From SURF-28 sp034521465 (GTDB lineage Bacteria; Bacteroidota; Ignavibacteria; Ignavibacteriales; Melioribacteraceae), in the NCBI GenBank assembly GCA_034521465.1, contig JAXHMN010000025.1:1-64000 (forward strand): a stretch of DNA of 64,000 nt, written 5' to 3'. Numbering within the stretch: position 1 is the stretch's first letter; the number at the start of each line of letters is the position of its first letter. The position numbers and the translations under genes were made by a program. Of the stretch, positions 49,849 to 59,245 are shown one piece after another. A model generated the notes under the pieces. It saw nothing but the letters and a program-made list of their open reading frames with translations. It did not search any database and was not told the origin of the DNA.

Positions 49849-52137
49849 CTAATTGTTAGAGGGGAGCGAAACGGTGAACGTGGAACCCTCTCCTTCGGTG
49901 CTGTCTACTTCAATAATACCGCTATTTTTCTCAACAAAGTCTCTTGCCAAAACTAATCCTAGTCCGGTTCCTTTTTCAAGTTCAGTGCCTGGTTTTTTAA
50001 TATCGCTATCCAAGTTAAATATTTTTGAAATCTCATCTTTGCTCATTCCAATACCGGTATCTTTTACTTTTAATTGAGTATTTCCATTTTGGGTTATAGT
50101 CTCAACGACTACTTTACCGCCCCTGTTAGTGAATTTTATTGCGTTGTTAATCAAGTTACGGATTACCGAATCTATCATATTTTTATCTGCGACAACCGTA
50201 GTATTGTTACCCAAATTAAGATCTAAAGTAAGTTCTTTGTCTTTAGACATTTTACGATAGAGATTAATACTTTGTGTAACAACCTCGTTTAGATCAAACT
50301 CTTCAGCCTGATATTGATATTTACCAAGTTGTGTTGAAGACCAAATAAGGAGATTTTCCAGTAAGCGATAAACATTGCGTGCATTTTGGTTTACTTCTCT
50401 GCTTAAATTATTTATTTCTTCCTCGGATAAAATATTTATGTCTTCGGAGAGCATTTCGGTAATACCGAGTAATGAATTGAACGGACCTTTTAAATCATGG
50501 GCAATGATCGAAAAGAAGAGATCTTTAGTTTTATTTAACTCTTTTAATCTTTTTTCCGATTCAATTAATTTTTTGTTTGTTGCTTTGTGCGCTTTGTATT
50601 TTCTATAATATACCCCGGCAAATACGAGTAATATAAAAGAACCGAGAATAAGAAAAAGAGTTGTAGTGTCCTGCCTTTCTATCTCGGCTTCTTGCAATTT
50701 GTTTTGTGCTTTGAGAAGTTCTATTTCACTTTCATGCTGTTTGTTCTCAAATTCCGCTAACATTCTCTCGGTATTTTCGCTTCTCTGTTCTGCTATTAAA
50801 CTATCTTTAATCTCTTCAAACGCTTGAAAATTATCTAACGCAGCTCTATAATTTCCGCTTTCTTTATATGCTGAATAAAGATTATAATGAGCTCTTCGTT
50901 TTTCCTCCCGCGCTCTAACCGCCTCAGCTAGTTTAACCGCTTTTTGTGATAGCCGGATAACATTAGAGTAGTTATTCAGCTTTAAGTAAATATCCGATTG
51001 ATTATTGAGAGAAATGGACATTTTATGCTGATCGTTGAGTTTTTCTAAAATATTATACGATGTTTTATAAAATCTTTCGGCTTCAATATAGTCGCCGACA
51101 TTATAACTACACTCACCTAAATTATTAAGAGCAACTGCAACTCCCTCATCGTTTCCTATTTCTTTGCTCAGCTCAAGTGTTTGATTGTAGTAACCATATG
51201 CTTTTTCATAATCTTTTTTCTTTTTATAAACCTCGCCCAGGTTATTTATTGCATTGGCAATCAGAATTTTATTACCAGATTCTTTAAATACTTCCAGAGC
51301 ATCTAAATAAAGTGGAATTGGTTTTTCCAAATCTCCTAACTCTTCGTAAGTTATTCCCAAAATTAATTTCGCATAAGCGGCTTTTAACTTATCACCGGCA
51401 GTTTCAAAATTTTCCAACGCTTTAGTAGAATAGTAAAATGCCTCTTCGTAATTACCGATTACAGTTGAATAAATTGAGGCAAGATTAAGATACGCGTGTG
51501 CTGCCTGATAAGAATTTTCTTGAGCTGAGTAAAGTTTTGCTACTTGCTTATAAATCTCAATAGATTCATCTATTTTATTCGTTCTAGATTTGGCAACACC
51601 CATTGCCGTTAAAGTAGAAGCTATCCCCAGTGTATCGTTTATTTCTTCAAATATTTCCAAAGCCATACTTAAAGTATCTAAAGCCAAGGAGGATCGATTG
51701 CTGTTTATATAATAAATTCCAATGTTTCTAAATGCAGTTGCAATGCCTCTATTATATAATTCGCTTTCTGCTTTCTTATAAGCGCTGCGTGTTAGGTTAA
51801 TACCGGTTTCAAGATTGAAGGAAAGCAAATTAATTGAAGCAAGGTTATTTTCTGCGTCAACTATTCCTTCTAAATAATTTAAGTCTTGGGCTAGCTCTAA
51901 TGATTGTCCGGCATAATTCTCTGCCTCCTGAAAATTTGAAGCAATTCGGTATTTTGAGGCAATCTCATTTAACAATTCTACTCTTTCGACACCTTCAGCC
52001 TCTTCAAGCTTTTCTATTAGGTTAGAAGGTTCGATTTGAGCAGATGTGGTAAGCAACGATATAAGTATTAATAAAAAACTCTTCAAAGTAATTTTTTCTT
52101 TTCTGTGGAAGTGCAATAATAACTTATTCATTGACAA
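49849..52137 (-). CDS. TPR-domain sensor histidine kinase
   Basis: 762 residues. A signal-anchor (FLLILISLLTTSAQ) is followed by about ten tetratricopeptide repeats (residues ~40-440, for example AYAKLILGITYEELGDLEKPIPLY), a transmembrane helix (TTLFLILGSFILLVFAGVYY), a HisKA domain with His547 in FFSIIAHDLKGPFNSL, and a complete HATPase (NLINNAIKFTNRGGK, DTGIGM, GTGLGLVLARDFVEKN, GSTFTVSLP). The intact frame contrasts with the first kinase. No response regulator is adjacent, so this is an orphan kinase. The TPR sensor region suggests protein-protein sensing in the periplasm. Confidence 0.93.
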   Translation of the reverse strand: MSMNKLLLHFHRKEKITLKSFLLILISLLTTSAQIEPSNLIEKLEEAEGVERVELLNEIASKYRIASNFQEAENYAGQSLELAQDLNYLEGIVDAENNLASINLLSFNLETGINLTRSAYKKAESELYNRGIATAFRNIGIYYINSNRSSLALDTLSMALEIFEEINDTLGIASTLTAMGVAKSRTNKIDESIEIYKQVAKLYSAQENSYQAAHAYLNLASIYSTVIGNYEEAFYYSTKALENFETAGDKLKAAYAKLILGITYEELGDLEKPIPLYLDALEVFKESGNKILIANAINNLGEVYKKKKDYEKAYGYYNQTLELSKEIGNDEGVAVALNNLGECSYNVGDYIEAERFYKTSYNILEKLNDQHKMSISLNNQSDIYLKLNNYSNVIRLSQKAVKLAEAVRAREEKRRAHYNLYSAYKESGNYRAALDNFQAFEEIKDSLIAEQRSENTERMLAEFENKQHESEIELLKAQNKLQEAEIERQDTTTLFLILGSFILLVFAGVYYRKYKAHKATNKKLIESEKRLKELNKTKDLFFSIIAHDLKGPFNSLLGITEMLSEDINILSEEEINNLSREVNQNARNVYRLLENLLIWSSTQLGKYQYQAEEFDLNEVVTQSINLYRKMSKDKELTLDLNLGNNTTVVADKNMIDSVIRNLINNAIKFTNRGGKVVVETITQNGNTQLKVKDTGIGMSKDEISKIFNLDSDIKKPGTELEKGTGLGLVLARDFVEKNSGIIEVDSTEGEGSTFTVSLPSNN

Positions 52138-52221
52138 AAAGTAAAGTCAATTAGTTATCTTATAATGTATTGTAAAAATTTTCTTAACCTATCAGATTGC
52201 TTTATAAAATTGGTAACCGAT

Positions 52222-52773
52222 ATGTTAACCAAAAATAATTTAATCGATGATTTCATCAAAGAATTTGCCGATGCAAAAAGTCGGGTCAACAGATTAGCCC
52301 AGGTAAATACTGCTAATCAATTTAACATCAGACCAGCAGAAGGAAAATGGAATGCGGGAGATTGTTTAGAGCATATTAATTCTATTAACGAAGGATATTT
52401 ATTAAATGTATCGCGGAAACTTAATCAGACCAATAAATCAAATGTCGAGAATGCGGACTACAAACCCCGCTTCTTAGTCCAAATATTTGTTAATATGATG
52501 AAACCGGAAAGCAAGATAAAATTCAAAGCGCCGAATAAATTTAAAGAGATTTTTACAGGCAATCTTGATGCAACTTTGAATCGCTTTATGAAAGTACAGG
52601 ATGATTTTATTAAGCTCGCAGAGAAATCTCGTGAGTATGATTTAAAAGTTAAGGTCCCTTCTCCTGTTACTAAACTAATTAAATTTCAACTCGGAGAAAT
52701 GTTTATGGCAATGATTGAACATCAAAAACGTCATCTTGCTCAAGCAGAAAGAGCGTTAAAATCAGCAATGTAA
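52222..52773 (+). CDS. DinB-family protein
   Basis: 183 residues from MLTKNNLIDDF (ATG 52222; the open frame extends to 52165 without better support). DinB four-helix bundle signatures are present: RPAEGKWNAGDCLEHINSINEGYL with the first metal-type histidine, and LGEMFMAMIEHQKRHLAQAERAL with the other two. Members bind divalent metal and include bacillithiol or mycothiol S-transferases as well as many of unknown function. It is transcribed divergently from the TPR kinase. Confidence 0.85.
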   Translation: MLTKNNLIDDFIKEFADAKSRVNRLAQVNTANQFNIRPAEGKWNAGDCLEHINSINEGYLLNVSRKLNQTNKSNVENADYKPRFLVQIFVNMMKPESKIKFKAPNKFKEIFTGNLDATLNRFMKVQDDFIKLAEKSREYDLKVKVPSPVTKLIKFQLGEMFMAMIEHQKRHLAQAERALKSAM

Positions 52774-52838
52774 TTTTTATACGTGATTAATACTCTTCTT
52801 TACAATTTGTTCCCGTCGGAACCAATTGCAATTTTCAT

Positions 52839-53465
52839 TTATTGTTTCTCTTTTTCTAATACAACTATGTGACTTGTCGAAGGTGTGTTTTTAATTTCTT
52901 TTGTGATCTTCAATTTGTTTTGTTCAGCCAACCCTCTTAAGCCGTTGTTCTTTAGGTAAGATTTAAAATTAGAATAGTGTTCTCTTCCGGCAACAAATTC
53001 AACAGCTTCATTTAACCAGCTCCAATAGCTGCTGGGACGAGGATGCATGTAATCAATTAAAATTACTTTGTCTGCATTTTCCGATAATGTTTTTAGAATA
53101 TTGTTTCGTAAATGTTCATCAACTTCGTGAATTACATATGACATTACAGCATAATCGTAATGTTTGTCACCGTTTTCAAAAAAGTGATTAATCTCGGAGT
53201 GGTAAAATTTAATTTTGGGTGAGTTCTTCTTTGTAAGTTTATTCATTGCAACTTTTATGTTGCGTTCAGATAAATCAACGCCGTCAACTTTATTTACTTT
53301 ATCTTCAACGCTGAATGAAAATCTTCCCGTTCCGCATCCGGCGTCTAGAACGTTCGAGTTTTCTTTAATTATGCTTTTAACCAGTCGAAAAGATTTATCT
53401 TGATTCGGTGCGATAAAAACGTCGTAGAATAATCCATCGTACCAATGATTTTTGTTTTCTTTCAT
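52839..53465 (-). CDS. Class I SAM-dependent methyltransferase
   Basis: 208 residues. Motif I is VLDAGCGTGRFSFSV, followed by VDGVDLSERNIKVAMNKL (acidic residue after strand 2), YDYAVMSYVIHEVDEHLR (motif II-like) and ADKVILIDYMHPRP. The C-terminal part has hydrophobic and aromatic residues that could bind a small hydrophobic substrate. The substrate cannot be assigned; quinone, lipid or arsenic methyltransferases share these motifs. No operon partner. The frame is intact. Confidence 0.85.
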   Translation of the reverse strand: MKENKNHWYDGLFYDVFIAPNQDKSFRLVKSIIKENSNVLDAGCGTGRFSFSVEDKVNKVDGVDLSERNIKVAMNKLTKKNSPKIKFYHSEINHFFENGDKHYDYAVMSYVIHEVDEHLRNNILKTLSENADKVILIDYMHPRPSSYWSWLNEAVEFVAGREHYSNFKSYLKNNGLRGLAEQNKLKITKEIKNTPSTSHIVVLEKEKQ

Positions 53466-53775
53466 ATCAACCTAATGATTTTATTTTCATTTATTAGATG
53501 CGAAAATTCTGAGAGTGATTCAACAGAAAACTTAAAGTCAATCACTCATAATTATAGAACACACAGAGCACACGGAAAAAACAGATTAACACAGATTTAA
53601 TTGGAACGCTGATCTTTATGTTAATTATGATTTATTAAGATCATAATTGATCATAACCACCATAAAATTCCGCATTCTATCCATTGTCAAAAACCGGCAC
53701 AAAAAGAAATTAGATATCAACCTGCATAATTCATAAATTTGTCAGTCACGTTGTCACACCAAAAGTGGAATTCAA
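53466..53775. other. 310-bp intergenic region with a hairpin and repeat copy 3
   Basis: GAGTGATT (53513-53520) pairs with AATCACTC (53540-53547). It is followed by a CACAGAG-type block (ACACACAGAGCACACGG, CAGATTAACACAGATTTAA, 53557-53600). TAAATTTG (near 53735) resembles a Bacteroidota -7 promoter element upstream of the ClC gene. I see no gene. Confidence 0.5.
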
Positions 53776-55845
53776 TTGATTGACTTATCAATCAGATCGA
53801 TAAGCACAAAAGTTTCCGAAACAACAAACCGGCTTTTAGAAAAAGCTAAACTTACCGAACACTCTTTTATGATAATTGTTGCAATCATTATCGGCGTACT
53901 TGCCGGTTTTGCGGCAATCGGAATACGTGCACTTATTCAATGGATTTCATCAATTTCTTTTCCGGGTGATGGCACAGTCTTAGAAAACATAATTGCAACG
54001 CCTTGGTTTTGGGTAATAATTATTCCGGTTATTGGCGGATTAATTGTCGGACCGTTAATTCACTTCTTTGCGCCGGAAGCTAAAGGTCACGGTGTGCCCG
54101 AAGTTATGCAGGCAATCCTTCTTAAAGGCGGAATGATCCGGGGCAGAGTTGCGGTTATAAAAGCATTCGCTTCTGCAATAACAATCGGTACCGGCGGATC
54201 GGTTGGTAGAGAAGGACCGATTATTCAAATCGGCTCCAGCTTGGGTTCTACAGTTGGACAGTTTTTAAAATACCGAGTAAGCGGTTAAAAACATTAGTCG
54301 GATGCGGAGCCGCAGCGGGTATTGCGGCTGCTTTTAATGCCCCGATCGCCGGAGCATCTATTTGCCGTTGAAATTATTTTAATGGATTTTGCGGTTGCAT
54401 CGTTTTCACCGATTGTAATTTCATCGGTGATGGCAACTGTTATCTCACATCGTTTCGAAGGAAATTTTGCCGCGTTTGAAGTTCCGGCTTATTCACTTAA
54501 TTCTATTTATGAAATAGGTTTTTATTTTTTGCTGGGCGCTTTAACGGGAATTGTATCTTATCTTTTTATAAAAGTTCTTTACTTTTTTGAAGATTTATTC
54601 GACAATAAAATAAAGATGCCGGAATACCTAAAACCAACTCTCGGCGGGCTCGGAATGGGTTTAACGGCACTTTTGTTTCCGCAAGTAATGGGCGTCGGTT
54701 ATGATTCAATTAACCTTGCTCTACACAGCAATATGGTTTGGTATCTCGCATTCATTTTAATTTTTATAAAAATATTTGCAACATCATTAACACTTGGTTC
54801 CGGCGGATCGGGCGGTATTTTTGCTCCCTCACTTTTTATGGGTGCAATGCTTGGAGCTTTCTTCGGTGATATTGTTCATTTTAATTTCCCCGATATCACT
54901 GCCTCTTCCGGCGCTTATGCGCTTGTTGCAATGGGCGGACTAGTAGCCGGAACTACACGCGCTCCGATTACAGCAATCATTATAGTTTTTGAATTAACTA
55001 AAGAGTACGAAATTATTCTTCCGTTGATGATTGTCTGTATTATCAGTACAATCTTATCGAGTAAACTTTCGCGCGAATCAATTTATACTCTTAAACTTCT
55101 ACTTCGCAACATTACAATTAGGGAAGGAACAGAGCTAAACATAATGGAATCGATTTTTGTTAAGAATGTTTACTCGAAAACTTATGAAGCAATTAATGTC
55201 TCCGATAATTTTAGTCAAGTTGTAAACAAAGTAATCCGCGGAAGAGGCAGAGATTTTCCGGTTGTTGACAGTAGAGGAAAACTGATCGGGATAATTTCGG
55301 TAAGCGATATTAAAGATCACTTATTTGAAAGAGATTCTCTTTCTAATCTTTTAATTGCCGGCGATATTTACAATAAAAATTACGAACCGGTTTACGAAAA
55401 CGATAACTGCCAAAGTGTGCTTGAAAAAATGAAAAGATACGATATTGAAGGACTTCCGGTCATCGATCCAAACACAGAAAAACTGCTTGGTGTAATTTGG
55501 AGAAAAGATATTCAAGATGAATATCAAAACGAAATTGAACGAAGGGAAATTACTGCATCACTTGCAAGCAGCATTAAAATGAGCGAAGAAGAACAAAGCG
55601 TTCATTTCCTCGAAGGTTATTCAATAAACGAAATCAAACCGCCGAAATCATTTATCGGAAAATCAATTCGACAATTAAACATACGCGCTCGGTACGGTGT
55701 TGATGTTCTTTCTGTAAAACGAAAAAGCAAAATGAAAGATGAAATAACAGCGATCCCGAATCCCGAATATGTAATTCAAGATGGTGATACTTTAGTTGTT
55801 GCCGGTGAGATTAGAAACATTAATGTGTTGAAGAATCTTGGGTGA
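53776..55845 (+). CDS. ClC-type chloride channel/transporter with CBS and TrkA-C domains
   Basis: About 690 codons. The ClC pore signatures are present: GTGGSVGREGPIIQIGSS (GREGP), then GAAAGIAAAFNAPIAG in another frame, GSGGSGGIFAPSLFMGA (GIFAP) and GLVAGTTRAPITAII. The C-terminus carries two CBS domains (IRGRGRDFPVVDSRGKLIGIISVSD, YDIEGLPVIDPNTEKLLGVIWRKD) and a TrkA-C-like segment (IRQLNIRARYGVDVLSVKR...IQDGDTLVVAG). The frame is lost near 54286 (one T missing) and regained near 54352 (one T extra), two compensating errors 66 bp apart. The start is a TTG at 53776; no in-frame ATG is nearby. Chloride channel versus H+/Cl- antiporter is not settled. Confidence 0.92.
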
Positions 55846-55962
55846 AACGTCAAACGTGAGACGTGAAAGAATGTTTTCTACCAATTTACCTTCCTAAATT
55901 ATAAAAGATACTATATCCGAGAATTATTTTTATATTTGCCCAATCATTAATCGGGGCGAATA

Positions 55963-56452
55963 ATGTTCATCAAAAAAGAAGAAGTTTCTAAACAAACAGA
56001 AAAGTTTGCGGCAGATGCAAAAAAATTAAACGAATACATTTTATCAAATATTCCAATTTTATCTTCGGTTAATTTATCCGTCACTGATCTCACCGAGGAT
56101 TCAATAAAACTTTCCGCGCCGCTTTATGAAAACAGAAATCATTACGGATCTGCTTTCGGCGGAAGCATTGCAACTATAGGTATCGTCGCGGGATGGGCAA
56201 TCCTTACTTATAAAATTAAGGAAGAGAAAGTTCCGGCAACGTTTGGTAATTAAAAGCAGTCACACAGAATATAAACGGCCTGTTAAAGATGAATTTTATG
56301 CCGAAGTAAAAATAGAAAACAGCGATTGGGAAAATTTAAAAACCAAATTTGCCGAAAAAGGTAAATCGGGATTGGAGGTTACATCGCGCATAATATCAAA
56401 CGGAGAAGTCTGCGCCGAGCAGAAATCTGTTTATGTTTGTATTACGCCTTGA
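55963..56452 (+). CDS. YiiD_C-type hotdog thioesterase
   Basis: About 163 codons in two frames. The first segment has LPSVNLSVTDL-like strands and NRNHYGSAFGGSIATIGIVAGWAIL (the hotdog helix with HYGSAFGGS). The second continues VIKSSHTEYKRPVKDEFYAEVKI and LEVTSRIISNGEVCAEQKSVYVC. This is the 'putative thioesterase (YiiD_Cterm)' family. The frame breaks near 56250, in the run GTTTGGTAATTAAAAG, where one base is missing or extra. Acyl substrate unknown. It is probably a single functional protein disrupted by sequence error. Confidence 0.82.
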
Positions 56453-56577
56453 GTTTTGTCAAATGTTTAATGTTATCACTGAAAAGCACAAATAACTCAG
56501 CAAGACCCCAACCACACCAAATAAATCCTCTATAATTTGTAAATTAACACCAGTCTTTTTAGTTACATCGGTGAATA

Positions 56578-57327
56578 ATGAAAACCCTTTTGAAGTTTCT
56601 TATTGTTATTCTAACAATTACTACAATCTCCTGTCGGGAAACAAAAGATTCAACCGATCAAAAGCTGCCCGCCGAATTTATAATCAAACACAAAACAAAA
56701 GTTTCGCAACCATCCGGCTTAGCATTGAGTTATGATAAGAAAGCTCTTTGGACGGTCAGCGATAGTAAAAACAAAGCATACTTACTTTCTTTCGATGGAG
56801 AAATTTTAGAATCATTACAATTGGACGGAGTCGATCCGGAAGGTATAACGGTAATCGATGATACGACAATCGGTGTTGTCTTTGAGCGGGAAAGAATTCT
56901 TGCTCTTTATAATACCAGCGGCAGTGAACTAAAGCGAAAAATGTTTGATGAATTTAAGGGCAAAATTAATTCGGGTTTTGAGGGAGTGACATACGATCCG
57001 GTCAAAGGTCATTTTTTTATTGTCAATGAAAAGAGACCGAGTTTGCTAATTGAAATCAATTCGGAATTCGAGGTGATCGCTGAAACAGAGCTAACCGATG
57101 CAATAGATTACTCGGGCATTTTTTACGACCAGAACAAAGAACAACTTTGGCTGATAAGCGATGAAGATAAAATGATTGCTCAATATGATCTTAACGGGAA
57201 ATTAATTGAATCATTCAGAGTAACAGCGCCGCAAATAGAAGGAATTGCCGTCGATCATGATAGAAAAAGAATATACGTAATAAGTGATATTACCGGTGAA
57301 CTATTTATTTATAAAATCATAGAGTGA
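56578..57327 (+). CDS. SdiA-regulated-like propeller lipoprotein
   Basis: 249 residues with a lipoprotein signal (LTITTISC, Cys19) followed by beta-propeller repeats: QPSGLALSYDKKALWTVSDSKNKAYLLSFDGEIL, DPEGITVIDDTTIGVVFER, GFEGVTYDPVKGHFFIVNEKRP, YSGIFYDQNKEQLWLISDEDKMIAQYDLNGKL and QIEGIAVDHDRKRIYVISDITGELFIY. These match the SdiA-regulated family (PF06977), whose function is unknown; phytase-like activity has been suggested for related propellers. It lies 3 bp before the DUF6544 gene. Confidence 0.85.
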   Translation: MKTLLKFLIVILTITTISCRETKDSTDQKLPAEFIIKHKTKVSQPSGLALSYDKKALWTVSDSKNKAYLLSFDGEILESLQLDGVDPEGITVIDDTTIGVVFERERILALYNTSGSELKRKMFDEFKGKINSGFEGVTYDPVKGHFFIVNEKRPSLLIEINSEFEVIAETELTDAIDYSGIFYDQNKEQLWLISDEDKMIAQYDLNGKLIESFRVTAPQIEGIAVDHDRKRIYVISDITGELFIYKIIE

Positions 57328-57330
57328 AAA

Positions 57331-58190
57331 ATGAAAAAAGTAGTGTTAAGCATTTTGGGTGGTCTAATTTTATTTTTTATCGGATTCTTTTCTTATCGGT
57401 GTTTATTTAACAAACAGTTTTGTTGATGAACAAATTGAAAAATTAGCAGCCCAAGCTGAAGAACATCAAATTCAAAAATTCTCACAAACTAAAATCGACA
57501 CACTTCCTCAACCTGTACGGAACTATTTCAACTTTGCAATTGCTGACAGCTTAATCTATCCCCGTTTTGTAAGAATGAAGCAAAAAGGAAAATTCAAAAC
57601 TAATGTGGGAGCAGACTTACAAAGAGTTAACTGCTGAACAATATTCAATTACAAAAGAACCCGGATTTATCTGGAGCGGTGATATTTATCTCGCATCTTT
57701 TTTGTGGATCAACGGAATAGACACATACTTAAACGGCAGAGGAGATCTGCTGATTAAATTCATGTCGGGTATAACCATCAGTAAAGAAAGCGGAAAGGAA
57801 ATTGCCCAGGCACAAGTTGTACGCTGGTTATTGGAAGCAGCATGGTATCCGACAGCTTTACTACCATCAAAAAATTTAATTTGGCGCAGCATCGATTCAA
57901 CTTCCGCTAAATTATCTTACACTCATCAAGAAATCAAAATTGATGCGGAATTTCATTTCAATTCTGATGGATCGATAAATAAAGTCACAACCCAACGATA
58001 CATGACAACAACAGCAGGTCCTCAGCCAACTGATTATACCGGTTACTTCTCAGATTACAAAAATGTAAACGGAATGATGATACCGCATCACGGCGAAGTT
58101 GAATGGAAACTTGCCGACCAAGATTTCAAATACTACGTTTTCGATATTACCGATGTTGAGTTCGATGTTTTCAAACAATTCGATAATTGA
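57331..58190 (+). CDS. DUF6544/DUF6920-like membrane-anchored protein
   Basis: About 286 codons over three frame segments. An N-terminal helix (MKKVVLSILGGLILFFIGFF) is followed by a soluble domain with LPQPVRNYFNFAIADSLIYPRFVRMKQKG, KEPGFIWSGDIYLA, GRGDLLIKFMSGI and VNGMMIPHHGEVEW. This matches the conserved domain once annotated DUF6544, of unknown function. The frame breaks near 57392 and near 57602. Start ATG 57331. The gene overlaps nothing upstream and is followed at once by the AlkD gene, suggesting one transcript from 56578 to 58848. Confidence 0.75.
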
Positions 58191-58192
58191 AA

Positions 58193-58848
58193 ATGACAAT
58201 AGAACAAATTAAGAAAGAGTTAAAAAAGAATGTTCGTCACGGTTCATTGGAAGGGAAAGCACGTTTCGGAATTGATGTATCGAATGCATACGGCGTAACT
58301 ATCCCTATTCAAAGAAAACTTGCAAAAGAGATCGGCAAAGACCACAAATTTGCTCAAGAGTTGTGGAAAGAGGGTATTCACGAAACACGCATCATTGCTT
58401 CGATGGTTGATGAACCGGATAAAGTCACAAAAAGCCAAATGAATAAATGGGCAAACGATTTTAACTCGTGGGATCTATGCGACCAATGCTGCAACAACTT
58501 ATTTGTTTACACACCTTACGCACACGAAAAAGCAATTGAATGGAGCCGAAGCAAAAAGAATTTGTAAAACGTGCAGGCTTTGCAATTATGGCTGTTATTG
58601 CTGTGCACGATAAAAAAGCATCCGATAAAGATTTCGATAAATTCTTCATGAGAATAAAAGAAGAATCAACCGATGAGCGGAACTTTGTTAAGAAGGCAGT
58701 CAACTGGGCATTACGGCAAATTGGTAAACGAAATAAAACACTTCACAAAAAAACATTATCGCTTGCAAAAGAAATTGAAATGATAGACTCCAAATCCGCC
58801 AAGTGGATTGCCAAAGATGCAATCGGTGAATTGACTAATGAAAAATAA
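58193..58848 (+). CDS. AlkD-family DNA alkylation repair protein
   Basis: About 218 codons. HEAT-like alkylpurine glycosylase of the AlkD type: FGIDVSNAYGVTIPIQRKLAKEIG, ELWKEGIHETRIIASMVDEP, WANDFNSWDLCDQCCNNL (conserved tryptophan and aspartate region) and FVKRAGFAIMAVIAVHDKKA. The frame breaks near 58556, where AAAAA should be AAAAAA (one A lost), and then continues to the natural end NEK at 58848. AlkD excises 3- and 7-alkylated purines. The ATG at 58193 is chosen over the upstream TTG. Confidence 0.88.
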
Positions 58849-58880
58849 TTTCTCGCATAAAAGTAGTTTTCCTTCTGTTT

Positions 58881-58960
58881 CTCTCTCTGTAATTTTAAGT
58901 AAAACAATTTCACGGAGCACCAAAATGAAGGTTGCTAAAACACACAGAGAAGAAATTGAA
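58881..58960. repeat. Dispersed CACAGAG-type repeat, copy 4
   Basis: It contains TTTCTCTCTCTGTAAT, TTTCACGGAGCACC and AACACACAGAGAAG, of the same composition as the blocks at 32551, 42581 and 53550. Alignment among copies is loose, so membership rests on motif composition rather than identity. Confidence 0.45.
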
Positions 58961-59016
58961 TAATTGCATGTTATTTTTGTAACCTAAAATGAAATAATTC
59001 GTCAAAAGGAGTAGTT

Positions 59017-59196
59017 ATGTTAAAAGCAAAAGAAATTAAAGAAGAAAATCCCATCTGTCCGTTTTGTGAAAGTGAGTTGACCACAATTCTATTTAAGCAA
59101 ATTGAAACTACATTCGGTAAAAAGTATGCGCATTTTTGCGAACATTGTAAAAAGGTTTTGGGTATAACACACCGCAAAGGTTTTTGGATGGGATAG
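59017..59196 (+). CDS. Small zinc-ribbon protein (59 residues)
   Basis: A short gene with a clear ribosome site (AAAAGGAG, 7 bp before the ATG) and two CxxC knuckles: ICPFCESEL and FCEHCKKVLG, 21 residues apart, which would coordinate one zinc ion. The ending THRKGFWMG follows. The protein is charged and cytoplasmic. It resembles stand-alone zinc-ribbon/rubredoxin-like proteins whose partners are unknown. It lies 49 bp upstream of the serine hydrolase gene, probably in the same transcript. Confidence 0.75.
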   Translation: MLKAKEIKEENPICPFCESELTTILFKQIETTFGKKYAHFCEHCKKVLGITHRKGFWMG

Positions 59197-59245
59197 ATTA
59201 CAAGGCAAAAGGCAAAAGTGAAAAATAAGTTAAAGGAGTGAAGCT

